Below, in pieces: positions 1 to 8,288 of a stretch of 64,000 nt of DNA (positions are counted from its first letter, which is position 1; every line of letters starts with the position of its first letter). Position numbers and translations under genes: made by a program. Source of the stretch: Pedobacter sp. Leaf250 (GTDB lineage Bacteria; Bacteroidota; Bacteroidia; Sphingobacteriales; Sphingobacteriaceae); the NCBI RefSeq assembly GCF_920984735.1, contig NZ_CAKLBU010000013.1, positions 62,001-126,000 of the forward strand, in the 5' to 3' direction. The notes under the pieces were generated by a model, which saw only the letters and a program-made list of their open reading frames with translations, ran no database searches and had not been told where the DNA came from.

Positions 1-765
1 TAAATTTTCTAAAGCTGTCCCTAAATAGAAATAGGCTTCAGGGGTTGGAGCAGTAGCAATTACCGTATTAAAACGCGGAATCGCCTTGTCGAACTGACCT
101 GATTTAATAGAGAAAATACCTAGATTCATATTTGCTTTAACATTTTTAGGTTCTTTAGCAACGACTTCAAGCAGCATTGCAATACCTTGCATTGGTGCGC
201 CTAAGCCGTTTACTATTGTTACACCTAAGCCAGTTTTAGCTTCAATGTTTGTAGAGTCTTTCTCTAATGCATTTTTGTAGGATGTATTCGCCTTCTGTAA
301 TAATGCAGGTTGTGCTAAACTATCCTGTGTACTTTCAAAAGCTTTTATAAATTGATTGCCTGCTGCTACCCATGTTTTTGTTGTGGGTTCGCCTTGCGCA
401 ACTATCTCTAAATAAAGTGCTGATGGAGTAATTTGCTCTACATCGTCCCATTTCTGAGCCAACTGTTTTGCTAATTCAATTTTTTCAGTACCATTTGATC
501 CTTTGTAACTGTTTTCTAATGCTGTAATATCTGTAGCTAAATTTTTATTCAGTACATTTTTCGCGGCAGTAGATGAAGTTTCTAGGCTCAACACTGATGA
601 AGCTGATGGTGTTTCTGCTCCAGCCATTTGGCCAGTTGCAGGCATTTTGCCATTTTCTTCTGTTGGTTTTACTAAACCTTTTATGTCTCTTGTAAATAGA
701 AAAGCAACAAGCAATAAAACTGCTCCAATAATAATGATTTGTTTTGATCTTGTGCTGCTATTCAT
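1..765 (-). CDS. Tetratricopeptide-repeat protein, membrane anchored (3' part cut by window edge)
   Basis: The frame is open from an ATG at 765 down to base 1, so about 255 residues are visible and the C-terminus lies outside. The N-terminus is a short polar start followed by one hydrophobic segment (about residues 8-22), consistent with an uncleaved membrane anchor. From about residue 130 there are helical repeats of TPR character (NTSYKNALEKDSTNIEAKTG, then NLGIFSIKSGQFDKAI). The middle is Ser/Thr/Ala rich and probably a linker. It starts 10 bases downstream of the HU-like gene on the same strand, so the two are probably co-transcribed. TPR proteins act as protein-protein scaffolds; no partner can be named. 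The family call rests on repeat pattern only. Confidence 0.75.
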   Translation of the reverse strand, partial: MNSSTRSKQIIIIGAVLLLVAFLFTRDIKGLVKPTEENGKMPATGQMAGAETPSASSVLSLETSSTAAKNVLNKNLATDITALENSYKGSNGTEKIELAKQLAQKWDDVEQITPSALYLEIVAQGEPTTKTWVAAGNQFIKAFESTQDSLAQPALLQKANTSYKNALEKDSTNIEAKTGLGVTIVNGLGAPMQGIAMLLEVVAKEPKNVKANMNLGIFSIKSGQFDKAIPRFNTVIATAPTPEAYFYLGTALENL

Positions 766-775
766 AAAAAAGGAC

Positions 776-1078
776 TTAGGCTTCTACACTAATTTTTTTT
801 GAGTTGCTTTTAACTTTATCAACAAAAACTTTTGCTGGCTTAAAGCTAGGTACAAAGTGTTCTGGGATAATTATTGCAGTGTTTTTAGAGATGTTTCTAG
901 CAGTTTTTTGTGCTCTCTTTTTAACAACAAAGCTTCCGAAGCCTCTTACATAAACATTTTCACCGCCAATCATACTCGTTTTGATAACCTTGAAAAATGC
1001 CTCAACTGTTTCCTGTACATCAACCTTCTCAATTCCGGTTTTTGTTGATATTTCTGAAATAATATCTGCCTTAGTCAT
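776..1078 (-). CDS. HU/IHF-family DNA-binding protein
   Basis: A 100-residue protein, the normal length for the HU/IHF family of DNA-bending nucleoid proteins. It starts MTKADIISEI, has the helical dimerisation half (about 1-45), and then the beta-arm region with VYVRGFGSFVVKKR, matching the family signature G-F-G-x-F. The arm tip (about residues 60-75) contains IPEHFVPSFKPAK, where the proline that intercalates DNA sits in a family-typical position. HU proteins bind DNA as dimers, compact the chromosome and assist repair and transcription. A TAnnTTTG box lies about 50 bases upstream. Whether it is a homodimeric HU or an IHF-like subunit cannot be settled from sequence, so no symbol is given. 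Confidence 0.93.
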   Translation of the reverse strand: MTKADIISEISTKTGIEKVDVQETVEAFFKVIKTSMIGGENVYVRGFGSFVVKKRAQKTARNISKNTAIIIPEHFVPSFKPAKVFVDKVKSNSKKISVEA

Positions 1079-1130
1079 ATTTACTTATTTATATATATTG
1101 TGTTTTAATATTACTACTGTTTTGGGGTTG

Positions 1131-1138
1131 CAAAAGTA
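1131..1138 (-). promoter_or_regulatory. Bacteroidota -7 box upstream of the HU-like gene
   Basis: On the minus strand this reads TACTTTTG, a full match to TAnnTTTG. It ends 52 bases before the HU start codon. I found no TTG or TTTG at 19-21 bases upstream, so the -33 element is weak or absent. Confidence 0.4.
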
Positions 1139-1246
1139 TTGCTTTTTAATGAGATAGGGAAATAAAAGATGATTTTTTTATCAGTTAAGTTATCACTCTA
1201 ATGCAAGTTTTTTTTTAAACCGATAATTACACCGTAATTTGCAGTA

Positions 1247-2296
1247 ATGACATTCCAAAATGAATTGATAAACTGGTATCAATTAAACAAAAGAGATTTA
1301 CCTTGGCGACATACAAAAGATGCATATACCATCTGGTTATCAGAGATTATACTGCAACAAACACGTGTTGAACAGGGCTTACCATACTTCAATAAATTTG
1401 TAGAAAATTTTCCAACTGTACAGGATTTTGCATCAGCTACTGAAACCCAGGTTTTGAAGCTTTGGCAGGGTTTAGGTTATTATTCCCGGGGTAGGAATAT
1501 GCATGCTACTGCACAAATTGTAGTCAATAATTTTGATGGAATCTTCCCAAATCTACATGATGAGTTGTTAAAATTAAAGGGAATTGGAGAATATACTGCG
1601 GCTGCAATTTCCTCTTTTTCATCAGGCGAAGCCCGAGCTGTTGTAGACGGAAATGTGTTTAGAGTTCTAGCTCGTTACTTTGGTATCGATACACCAATTA
1701 ATTCTCCGGCGGGTAAAAAGCAGTTTTTTAAACTTGCCAATGAACTGCTCTATCGTGAAGATTCTGCATTGTACAATCAAGCTATAATGGAGTTTGGTGC
1801 AATACAATGTAAACCTAAATCTCCAAACTGCAGCATCTGCCCGCTAAACCAAGGATGTTTTGCATTAAGAAATAGCATGGTTAATGTATTACCTGTTAAG
1901 ATTAAAAAGGCAGCACAAAAACATCGGTTTTTGAATTACTTTATATGTAGAAAGGATGATCAGATTGTAGTAAGGGAGCGTAAAGCAGGTGATATTTGGC
2001 AGCATTTGTACGATTTTCCCAGTATAGAATTTGATGAAAATATAGACTGGAAGGATTTATCATTCCAAACTAAAGTGGCAGAGTTATTTGGTGAGGATGT
2101 TATTTTAGCGTTTTTAACAAGCAAAAGGCATATTTTAACGCACCAAATTATCCATTTACATTTTTTTGCATTAAAAAATTATATATTTAACTTTAGTAAA
2201 CAAAAGGAACTTAATTGGGTTTCTTTACATAAGCTAGATGAGTTGCCGCAACCGAAAGTTATTCACGATTTTATAAATGAATATCTTACACCTTAA
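1247..2296 (+). CDS. mutY: A/G-specific adenine glycosylase MutY
   Basis: Base-excision repair glycosylase that removes adenine mispaired with 8-oxoguanine. The 349 residues fit the family. WLSEIILQQTRV (about residues 28-39) holds the catalytic Glu of MutY. The helix-hairpin-helix LKGIGEYTAAAI follows at about 108-119, then DGNVFRVLAR with the catalytic Asp. The [4Fe-4S] loop is complete: Cys188, Cys195, Cys198 and Cys204 in C-x6-C-x2-C-x5-C spacing. The C-terminal third is the MutT-like domain that reads the oxoG strand. The ATG at 1247 gives the expected N-terminus. It is divergent from the HU-like gene and followed 67 bases later by ssb. Confidence 0.97.
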   Translation: MTFQNELINWYQLNKRDLPWRHTKDAYTIWLSEIILQQTRVEQGLPYFNKFVENFPTVQDFASATETQVLKLWQGLGYYSRGRNMHATAQIVVNNFDGIFPNLHDELLKLKGIGEYTAAAISSFSSGEARAVVDGNVFRVLARYFGIDTPINSPAGKKQFFKLANELLYREDSALYNQAIMEFGAIQCKPKSPNCSICPLNQGCFALRNSMVNVLPVKIKKAAQKHRFLNYFICRKDDQIVVRERKAGDIWQHLYDFPSIEFDENIDWKDLSFQTKVAELFGEDVILAFLTSKRHILTHQIIHLHFFALKNYIFNFSKQKELNWVSLHKLDELPQPKVIHDFINEYLTP

Positions 2297-2363
2297 CAGG
2301 ATGGAGTAACTAACCATTTTGCGATAGATCATTAGAAACAAAAAAAACTAACCAAAAATATTT

Positions 2364-2801
2364 ATGTCTGGCATCAACAAAGTTATTTTAGTAGGCCATT
2401 TAGGCAAAGACCCTGAAGTTCGCCATTTAGACGGCGGTGTAACAGTAGCAAGTTTTCCTTTAGCTACTTCAGAAACCTATAACAAGGATGGAAAGAGAGT
2501 AGAACAAACAGAATGGCATAATATTGTATTGTGGCGTGGACTTGCCGAGGTAGCCTCTAAGTATTTGCAAAAAGGTAAGCTTGTTTACATTGAAGGGAAA
2601 TTACGGACAAGATCATTCGAAGATAAAGAGAAGGTGAAAAAGTATGTAACTGAAATTGTAGCAGAAAATTTTACCATGTTGGGTAGGAAAAGTGATTTTG
2701 AACAAAGCCCAAATGCTGCAGTATCGCAAAGTAGCGATTCTAAAATTCAAGATGAATATACTATTGGGCCATCAGATGAAAATGGAGATCTACCCTTCTA
2801 A
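2364..2801 (+). CDS. ssb: Single-stranded DNA-binding protein
   Basis: A 145-residue SSB. The OB fold spans about residues 1-105 and begins with GINKVILVGHLGKDPEVRHL, the classic SSB opening, followed by TEWHNIVLW. The C-terminal tail is low complexity and ends in the acidic, aromatic tip DENGDLPF that recruits replication and repair proteins. It coats single-stranded DNA in replication, recombination and repair. It follows mutY, with which it may share a transcript, and the next gene starts 8 bases after its stop. Confidence 0.97.
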   Translation: MSGINKVILVGHLGKDPEVRHLDGGVTVASFPLATSETYNKDGKRVEQTEWHNIVLWRGLAEVASKYLQKGKLVYIEGKLRTRSFEDKEKVKKYVTEIVAENFTMLGRKSDFEQSPNAAVSQSSDSKIQDEYTIGPSDENGDLPF

Positions 2802-2809
2802 ATATCATT

Positions 2810-3889
2810 ATGGGGCATAAAAATAAATTAGGCCATCAACTTTTTATATTTTCCATTTTACTTCTAATTATAAATGATTTTTATTTAAAATATACTTTTC
2901 ACAATTCATTTACGGGAAAGCTATCAGATTTTGTTGGTCTGTTTGCTTTCCCTTTTTTCTGGAGTATAGTTTTTCCTAAAAGAGTAAAGACAGTGCATTT
3001 TATTACGCTTATTCTGTTTTTATTTTGGAAATCCGAGTTCTCGCAACCTTTAATTGATTATATAAATTTATCAGGTTTAAAAACTTTCCGAACGGTAGAC
3101 TATACTGATTGTATGGCGCTTGGAAGCATCTTGCTGTCATACTGGATAATTCGTGAGCCATTTCATTTTAACAGTAAACCTATTTTTAAGAAATTATTGT
3201 TTGGATTATCTCTTTTTGCTTTCGTTGCAACTACTCAAAAAAAGGATGCACCCACTTATGAAGATGGTTTCAAATCAATTGATGTGTACAATCAAGGGAG
3301 TAAAAAACTTAAATTAATCGTTGATTTTAAATATTCAGAGCAATTACTTAAAGAAGATAGCCCATTAAATAACGAATTTAATCGAATTGATACTCTAGAT
3401 TTACCTGCAGGAGGTAGTGAAAGAATCATCACGCCCATTTTGCAGGTTGATAGTGCAAATTTCCCCATCAATTTTAATATAACTGTTTTAGACTCTTTAG
3501 GCAATAAGCTTAAAGTTTATTCTAAAGAAACGTTTTTGAAAGCAGCCACAGTAGATTACAAAAGCGAATTTGGAGATGAATATTCATCATCCTGGAGTCT
3601 CATTGTTGGTGATAAAATACCGGATAAATTAAAAGTTTACAAGATTTACGGTCGTTGGAAAACAGAATCTTCTGTAAAGAGAATGCACACATTTGAGATA
3701 AGAGAGCAATACTATTACGATGTAGATCCAGATAGTGATTTAGCCAAATACGAAATTCAGGACAGCTCAATTATAATATCCTATCCGAAAATGAGAAGAC
3801 AGGGTAAAATAGTAGAGTTGGATGGCAGAAATTTAACCATTAAATGGGAGGATAAGGGAATGTTGAAGTACCATAAACTTTATGAATAG
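2810..3889 (+). CDS. Unknown membrane protein with KLSDFVGL motif and C-terminal soluble domain
   Basis: Not assigned to a function. The 359 residues split into a hydrophobic N-terminal part with about five membrane segments (residues 8-145) and a soluble C-terminal part (150-359) rich in beta-type and charged sequence. The segment GKLSDFVGLFAFPFF at about residues 36-50 resembles a motif I recall from uncharacterised membrane proteins of several phyla; this is memory, not a search. The gene starts 8 bases after ssb and ends at a bidirectional hairpin shared with convergent glmS. The C-terminal part might be a separate ligand-binding module facing the periplasm, but that is a guess. Confidence 0.7.
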   Translation: MGHKNKLGHQLFIFSILLLIINDFYLKYTFHNSFTGKLSDFVGLFAFPFFWSIVFPKRVKTVHFITLILFLFWKSEFSQPLIDYINLSGLKTFRTVDYTDCMALGSILLSYWIIREPFHFNSKPIFKKLLFGLSLFAFVATTQKKDAPTYEDGFKSIDVYNQGSKKLKLIVDFKYSEQLLKEDSPLNNEFNRIDTLDLPAGGSERIITPILQVDSANFPINFNITVLDSLGNKLKVYSKETFLKAATVDYKSEFGDEYSSSWSLIVGDKIPDKLKVYKIYGRWKTESSVKRMHTFEIREQYYYDVDPDSDLAKYEIQDSSIIISYPKMRRQGKIVELDGRNLTIKWEDKGMLKYHKLYE

Positions 3890-3920
3890 ACCCACTCGTT
3901 TCCGAGCGGGTCCTGATTTT
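3889..3920. terminator. Bidirectional terminator between the membrane-protein gene and glmS
   Basis: The arms GACCCACTCG (3889-3898) and CGAGCGGGTC (3903-3912) pair around a TTTC loop with one G-U type mismatch. A T-rich tail follows on the plus strand. The hairpin overlaps the stop codon of the upstream gene and lies 11 bases from the glmS stop. Confidence 0.8.
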
Positions 3921-3923
3921 TAT

Positions 3924-5762
3924 TTATTCTACTGTTACAGATTTAGCCAAATTTCTAGGTTGATCAACATTACAGCCTCTCATCACCGCAATATGATACG
4001 ATAATAATTGTAAAGGAATGGTAGCCAAGAGCGGTAAGAATGCCTCATTCGCATCAGGAATTTCAATGCAATAATCAGCCATTTTCTTCACTTCTGTATC
4101 GCCTTGCGTTACAATAGCGATAACTTTTCCTTTTCTTGCTTTGACCTCTTGAATATTACTAATTACTTTCTCATAAGATGAATTTTGTGTAGCGATAAAC
4201 ACTACAGGCATTTCCTCGTCGATTAATGCGATAGGTCCGTGCTTCATCTCTGCGGCAGGATAACCTTCAGCATGAATGTAAGAGATTTCCTTAAGTTTTA
4301 ATGCGCCTTCTAAAGCAACAGGAAAACCACTTCCTCTTCCTAAAAATAAACAATTTGTCGAATCCTTTATTTTTTCGGCAACCTCTTTAATGATATCATT
4401 TGATTCAAGTGCTTGCTGAATTTTCTCTGGGATGTTATCCAGTTCTGTCAACAATTCAATCATCTTCGAAGTGGTAATGGTTCCCTTTTGTTGGGCCATG
4501 TAAAAGGCCATCAGCGTTAATACTGTTACCTGTGCGGTAAATGCTTTTGTTGACGCTACTCCTATTTCTGGTCCGGCATGCGTGTAAACACCTGCATGTG
4601 ATAATCTAGGAATGGATGCACCAGCAACATTACAAATGCCAAAAATAGTTGCTCCACGTTCTTTTGCCATCTCTATGGCAGCCATAGTATCGGCAGTTTC
4701 ACCAGATTGAGAAATGGCGATTACCACATCCTTCTCTGTAATGATTGGATTACGGTATCTAAATTCTGAAGCATATTCTACCTCTACAGGAATTCTGGCA
4801 TATTCTTCAATTAAATACTCACCAACCAAACCAGCATGCCACGATGTTCCGCAGGCAACAATAATAATTCTATCTATGTTTTTGAGTTTCTCAGCAAATT
4901 CTTTGATCCCGCCCAGTTGAACTTTACCTTCTTCAGGGTAAATACGGCCACGCATACAATCTTTTATCGATCGGGGTTGCTCATATATTTCTTTAAGCAT
5001 GAAATGATCAAATCCTCCTTTTTCAAGCATTTCTAGTTTTAGTTCCAGCTCTTGAATTAATGGAGTTTGAACAACATTGTCCAATTGCTTAACCAAAAGA
5101 TCATTTTTGGTGATCAGTGCAATTTCATTATCTTTTAGATAAATTACATTTTTTGTATATTCAATAATTGGAGTAGCATCAGATGCAATGAAATATTCTC
5201 CCTTGCCAACGCCAATTACCATAGGACTGCCCTTTCTTGCGGCAATAAGTCGATCGGGATTTTCTTTGTCCATAATCACGATAGCATAGGCACCGCTCAC
5301 TTGGTGTAGCGACAAACGAACTGCCTCCAATAAATCAATTTGTTCTATTTTTTGAATTTCTTCAATTAAATGGATCAGGACTTCTGTGTCAGTATCGCTA
5401 TTAAATTTATGCCCACGTCCAAGTAATTCTTCTTTCAGCGTGGCATAGTTTTCAATAATTCCATTATGAATGATAGAAAGCTTCCCATTATTAGAGGTGT
5501 GAGGATGAGAATTTCGATCTGAGGGAACTCCATGGGTTGCCCATCTGGTATGGCCTATACCGATAGATCCTGTACGATCCTGATTTTCGGCAAAATCTTC
5601 GAGAACTGCAACTTTCCCGGCTTTTTTATAAATTTGTTGCCCGCTTTCATTCATTAGGGCGATGCCAGCACTATCGTAACCGCGGTATTCTAATCTTTTT
5701 AAACCTTTTAATACAATTGGCCAAGCTTCTCTATAGCCTATGTAGCCTACTATTCCACACAT
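3924..5762 (-). CDS. glmS: Glutamine-fructose-6-phosphate aminotransferase (isomerising)
   Basis: Makes glucosamine-6-phosphate from fructose-6-phosphate and glutamine, the first step to UDP-GlcNAc for peptidoglycan and LPS. The 612 residues match the full-length family. The protein starts MCGIVGYIG, so Cys2 is the N-terminal nucleophile of the class II glutaminase domain (about 1-220), with GIGHTRWATHG in the same domain. Two SIS sugar-isomerase domains follow: ACGTSWHAG with SQSGETADT, then LGRGSGFPVALEGALKLKEI. The C-terminus NLAKSVTVE is the conserved closing tail. The gene stands alone. I saw no glmS ribozyme upstream, which is normal outside Firmicutes; a 16-bp palindrome lies there instead. 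Confidence 0.98.
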   Translation of the reverse strand: MCGIVGYIGYREAWPIVLKGLKRLEYRGYDSAGIALMNESGQQIYKKAGKVAVLEDFAENQDRTGSIGIGHTRWATHGVPSDRNSHPHTSNNGKLSIIHNGIIENYATLKEELLGRGHKFNSDTDTEVLIHLIEEIQKIEQIDLLEAVRLSLHQVSGAYAIVIMDKENPDRLIAARKGSPMVIGVGKGEYFIASDATPIIEYTKNVIYLKDNEIALITKNDLLVKQLDNVVQTPLIQELELKLEMLEKGGFDHFMLKEIYEQPRSIKDCMRGRIYPEEGKVQLGGIKEFAEKLKNIDRIIIVACGTSWHAGLVGEYLIEEYARIPVEVEYASEFRYRNPIITEKDVVIAISQSGETADTMAAIEMAKERGATIFGICNVAGASIPRLSHAGVYTHAGPEIGVASTKAFTAQVTVLTLMAFYMAQQKGTITTSKMIELLTELDNIPEKIQQALESNDIIKEVAEKIKDSTNCLFLGRGSGFPVALEGALKLKEISYIHAEGYPAAEMKHGPIALIDEEMPVVFIATQNSSYEKVISNIQEVKARKGKVIAIVTQGDTEVKKMADYCIEIPDANEAFLPLLATIPLQLLSYHIAVMRGCNVDQPRNLAKSVTVE

Positions 5763-5797
5763 ATTTTTGAGATATTATAAATCGCTACTAATATACT

Positions 5798-5813
5798 AAA
5801 CAAACGTTTGTTT
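5798..5813. promoter_or_regulatory. 16-bp perfect palindrome upstream of glmS
   Basis: AAACAAACGTTTGTTT is its own reverse complement and lies 36-51 bases before the glmS start, inside the probable promoter. It could be an operator or simply carry the -33 TTTG on both strands. No -7 box of full consensus was found between it and glmS. Confidence 0.35.
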
Positions 5814-5836
5814 TAAGCCCAAAGGAACTGTAATGC

Positions 5837-5874
5837 AAAAAAAAAGCCTTGACCATCTTATAATGATCAAGGCT
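5837..5874 (-). terminator. Intrinsic terminator of the GT5-like/DUF4270 transcript
   Basis: The arms AGCCTTGACCAT (5845-5856) and ATGATCAAGGCT (5863-5874) pair along 12 positions with one G-U. On the minus strand they are followed by eight T. The element lies just past the stop of the DUF4270 gene. Confidence 0.85.
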
Positions 5875-5892
5875 TCTAAATGATTAAATTCC

Positions 5893-7293
5893 TTAATTTA
5901 TTTTGGTGTAATAAATATTCAGTTTGATTTTATTGGTAGTATTTCCTGCTGATCCTATTACAGCTCTACCAGCTGATGTTACATCTGGCGACACATAAAA
6001 ATTGGTCGGTGATGCTGGTGTAACCAATGAGGTTGGTGCTAAAAATGTACCATAATCAGTTAATTTTTTATCAATAAGATCTTGCACATATGAGGTTACG
6101 ATAAATACATATCTGTTCTTTATTGAATCAAAGTATCCATCGAAATAAGGACCGGTAATTGAAGACCTAGGATCAGTTGGATTGTTGTCTGGTAAAAAGG
6201 TTGGTTGTTCAGCGATATCCCAACGATAAAGTGAAAGTCTTTGTGCAGGCGCAAATGGATTAGCAAATGTACCAGCACTTAACTCAACAACTAATTCTGC
6301 TTTATTTACTAATGCTTTACCATATGTATTAGTAAAGTTAGTTAATGATGGAAAAGAAATTTTAGTTTTAACACCAGCTAAAGCCTGTAAATAAGTCACA
6401 TTATATTGTGTATTTGCATTGGCAGGAAGGAGTTGGGTAGCAATTTCGGTTCCCGAGTAATCGTGTTTAATGTTTGCAGCAGCATTCGAAGTAGAAATTG
6501 GAAAATTTACACTTACCGTATCTTTTCCGTTAGAGGTGTTCGTTTTTTTATACACCAATTGTAAATAAGAACTTGCACTAGCGAAGTTTAAAAATGCTAC
6601 ACCACCAGCGCCTGTAGTGTTTTGTTTATTTACTTGGGCATATAATCCTTTAAAATAATCAATAAACTTAGCTTCTGTAGAAGTTGCTGTAGGCGCAAGG
6701 TTTAATATCGTTGACTGAACAAAATTATTATCAAGTTTAATTCTGATTTGAGCTTTAACAGTTTTTAAGGTGTCGGCTTTTCCAGTAACAATATCCGTTA
6801 CTTTTATTGGTGTTTTTGGGAAAATTTTACTGTTAAAACTTCCTAACAATTGAGCATTGTGAGCTTGCACATCAGAACTTTTATATGTTGTAAGTTTGTT
6901 GGTAAGCTGATAAACATCAATACTATATTTTGTATTTGCTGTATCGCCATAAAATTGTGTACCAAGGTTTAATACCAAAATTGCCGAATCTAAAACGGGT
7001 GATGTTCCGAAATCTTTACTAAGAACATCAGGAACAATAGTCATTGATAGATTTGATTCAGTTTTGCCGAAAATTGGATCAACCATGTACCCAAGTGGAT
7101 AAGCACTTAACCCTGAAGTATTCACATCGCCTTCTTTAATAGTTTGCGATTTAATTGGTTCGTTGTTTACTAAAGTTCCCGTGATAGCAGTACCTGGATC
7201 AACATCTAAACCAACACCATCCGGATTTTTACACGATGCAAAAAGAAAAAGACTTATCAACAGGGTTAATAAGTCTTGTTTTGTAAATTTCAT
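5893..7293 (-). CDS. DUF4270-family surface lipoprotein
   Basis: A 466-residue lipoprotein. The signal peptide (about residues 1-21) ends in LFLFASC, making Cys22 the lipidated residue. The rest is beta-rich, with runs such as GYMVDPIFGKTESNLSM and SAILVLNLGTQFYGDTANTKYSIDVYQLT that resemble the DUF4270 family found in Bacteroidota. The function of the family is unknown. The location is probably the outer membrane. The gene follows the GT5-like gene by 21 bases on the same strand and ends in a strong terminator, so they form a two-gene unit. The family name is from recognition of the pattern, not a search. Confidence 0.75.
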   Translation of the reverse strand: MKFTKQDLLTLLISLFLFASCKNPDGVGLDVDPGTAITGTLVNNEPIKSQTIKEGDVNTSGLSAYPLGYMVDPIFGKTESNLSMTIVPDVLSKDFGTSPVLDSAILVLNLGTQFYGDTANTKYSIDVYQLTNKLTTYKSSDVQAHNAQLLGSFNSKIFPKTPIKVTDIVTGKADTLKTVKAQIRIKLDNNFVQSTILNLAPTATSTEAKFIDYFKGLYAQVNKQNTTGAGGVAFLNFASASSYLQLVYKKTNTSNGKDTVSVNFPISTSNAAANIKHDYSGTEIATQLLPANANTQYNVTYLQALAGVKTKISFPSLTNFTNTYGKALVNKAELVVELSAGTFANPFAPAQRLSLYRWDIAEQPTFLPDNNPTDPRSSITGPYFDGYFDSIKNRYVFIVTSYVQDLIDKKLTDYGTFLAPTSLVTPASPTNFYVSPDVTSAGRAVIGSAGNTTNKIKLNIYYTKIN

Positions 7294-7314
7294 ATTTAAA
7301 ATAATAATACCTAA

Positions 7315-8145
7315 TTAAGCAAGAGAAACCAATTCGTCATTTGAAATTTCTTCGTAAAAGTTATAGAAGTTTTCAAAATTCTCGGTTAAGTTAAAAGCTA
7401 ATGTTGGCTTATTGGAATCTTTAACAAATTTTAACACATCTTTGTTCAGGTTTTCATCTGCTAAAACAATTGCATCAGAGTGAGTTACAGCGCCAATATG
7501 CATGCTATTGCAGTCTGATGGTAAGAATGCTTTAGTGTCATCCTCTGTCATATGTGCCATTACTGCCTTTTTAGAGAAATTAGCATTTAATTTTTCTTCA
7601 AAGCAATCTTCATAAATAGAATACACAACTTTAGAATTTTTAAAAGTTGGATCGTTTTTATAAGTTGTTTTAATGTAAGCAGGAACTAGAGAACTCATCC
7701 AACCATGACAGTGAACGATATCTGGAGCCCAGCCTAATTTTTTTACGGTTTCTAATGCGCCTTTGCAGAAGAAAATTGTACGTTCATCGTTATCATCAAA
7801 GAATTTTCCGCTAGCATCTCTAAACACTTGTTTGCGTTGGAAATACTCTTCATTGTCTAAGAAATAAACCTGCATGCGTGCAGCTGGGATGGATGCTACT
7901 TTAATAATTAAGGGATTATCATTGTCATCAATAATGATGTTCATTCCCGATAAGCGGATTACTTCGTGTAAACGATTTCTTCTTTCGTTGATGTTACCAA
8001 ACTTAGGCATCAAGATGCGGATTTCGAATCCTTTCTCTTGCATCGCCTGTGGTAGTTGACGTGTGATTTCAGAAATTTTAGTAAGCTCGAGGAAAGGCGA
8101 CATCTCGTGTGTAACAATCAGCAGCTTCGTTTTTGCCATCTCCAT
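7315..8145 (-). CDS. GT5-like protein: N-terminal domain of glycogen/starch synthase only
   Basis: The 276 residues resemble the N-terminal Rossmann domain of GT5 glycogen synthases: KLLIVTHEMSPF at the start, LPQAMQEKGFEIRILMPKFG, then PDIVHCHGWMSSLVPAY. Full GT5 enzymes are about 480 residues; the C-terminal nucleotide-sugar domain is absent. The KTGG loop that binds ADP-glucose in true synthases is replaced by ELTKI at about residues 20-24. It is therefore unlikely to be a normal synthase and may be a regulatory or structural relative. It is divergent from panC and upstream of the DUF4270 gene. A second ATG at 8139 is an alternative start. Confidence 0.75.
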   Translation of the reverse strand: MEMAKTKLLIVTHEMSPFLELTKISEITRQLPQAMQEKGFEIRILMPKFGNINERRNRLHEVIRLSGMNIIIDDNDNPLIIKVASIPAARMQVYFLDNEEYFQRKQVFRDASGKFFDDNDERTIFFCKGALETVKKLGWAPDIVHCHGWMSSLVPAYIKTTYKNDPTFKNSKVVYSIYEDCFEEKLNANFSKKAVMAHMTEDDTKAFLPSDCNSMHIGAVTHSDAIVLADENLNKDVLKFVKDSNKPTLAFNLTENFENFYNFYEEISNDELVSLA

Positions 8146-8186
8146 ATTCTAAGAAAATATTAAGTTAAATAAAAGATAATGAGCTG

Positions 8187-8217
8187 CAAAGGTAAGCATA
8201 ATAATACTATTTATCAA
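8187..8217 (-). promoter_or_regulatory. Promoter of the GT5-like/DUF4270 unit
   Basis: On the minus strand ATTG (8218-8215) is followed by 20 bases and TACCTTTG (8194-8187), a good match to the Bacteroidota -33/-7 consensus. The -7 box ends 41 bases before the start codon. Confidence 0.6.
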
Positions 8218-8288
8218 TATAGGCAAGCATTTGTTTGGTTTCGTTTAGATTATTTTACACCTTTACCGCTTTAACTTAGATTGTCCAA

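Noticed and set aside
3924..5900. glmS ribozyme or other riboswitch upstream of glmS
   Set aside because: The leader is only about 40-60 bases, with no ribozyme core or conserved aptamer that I can recognise.
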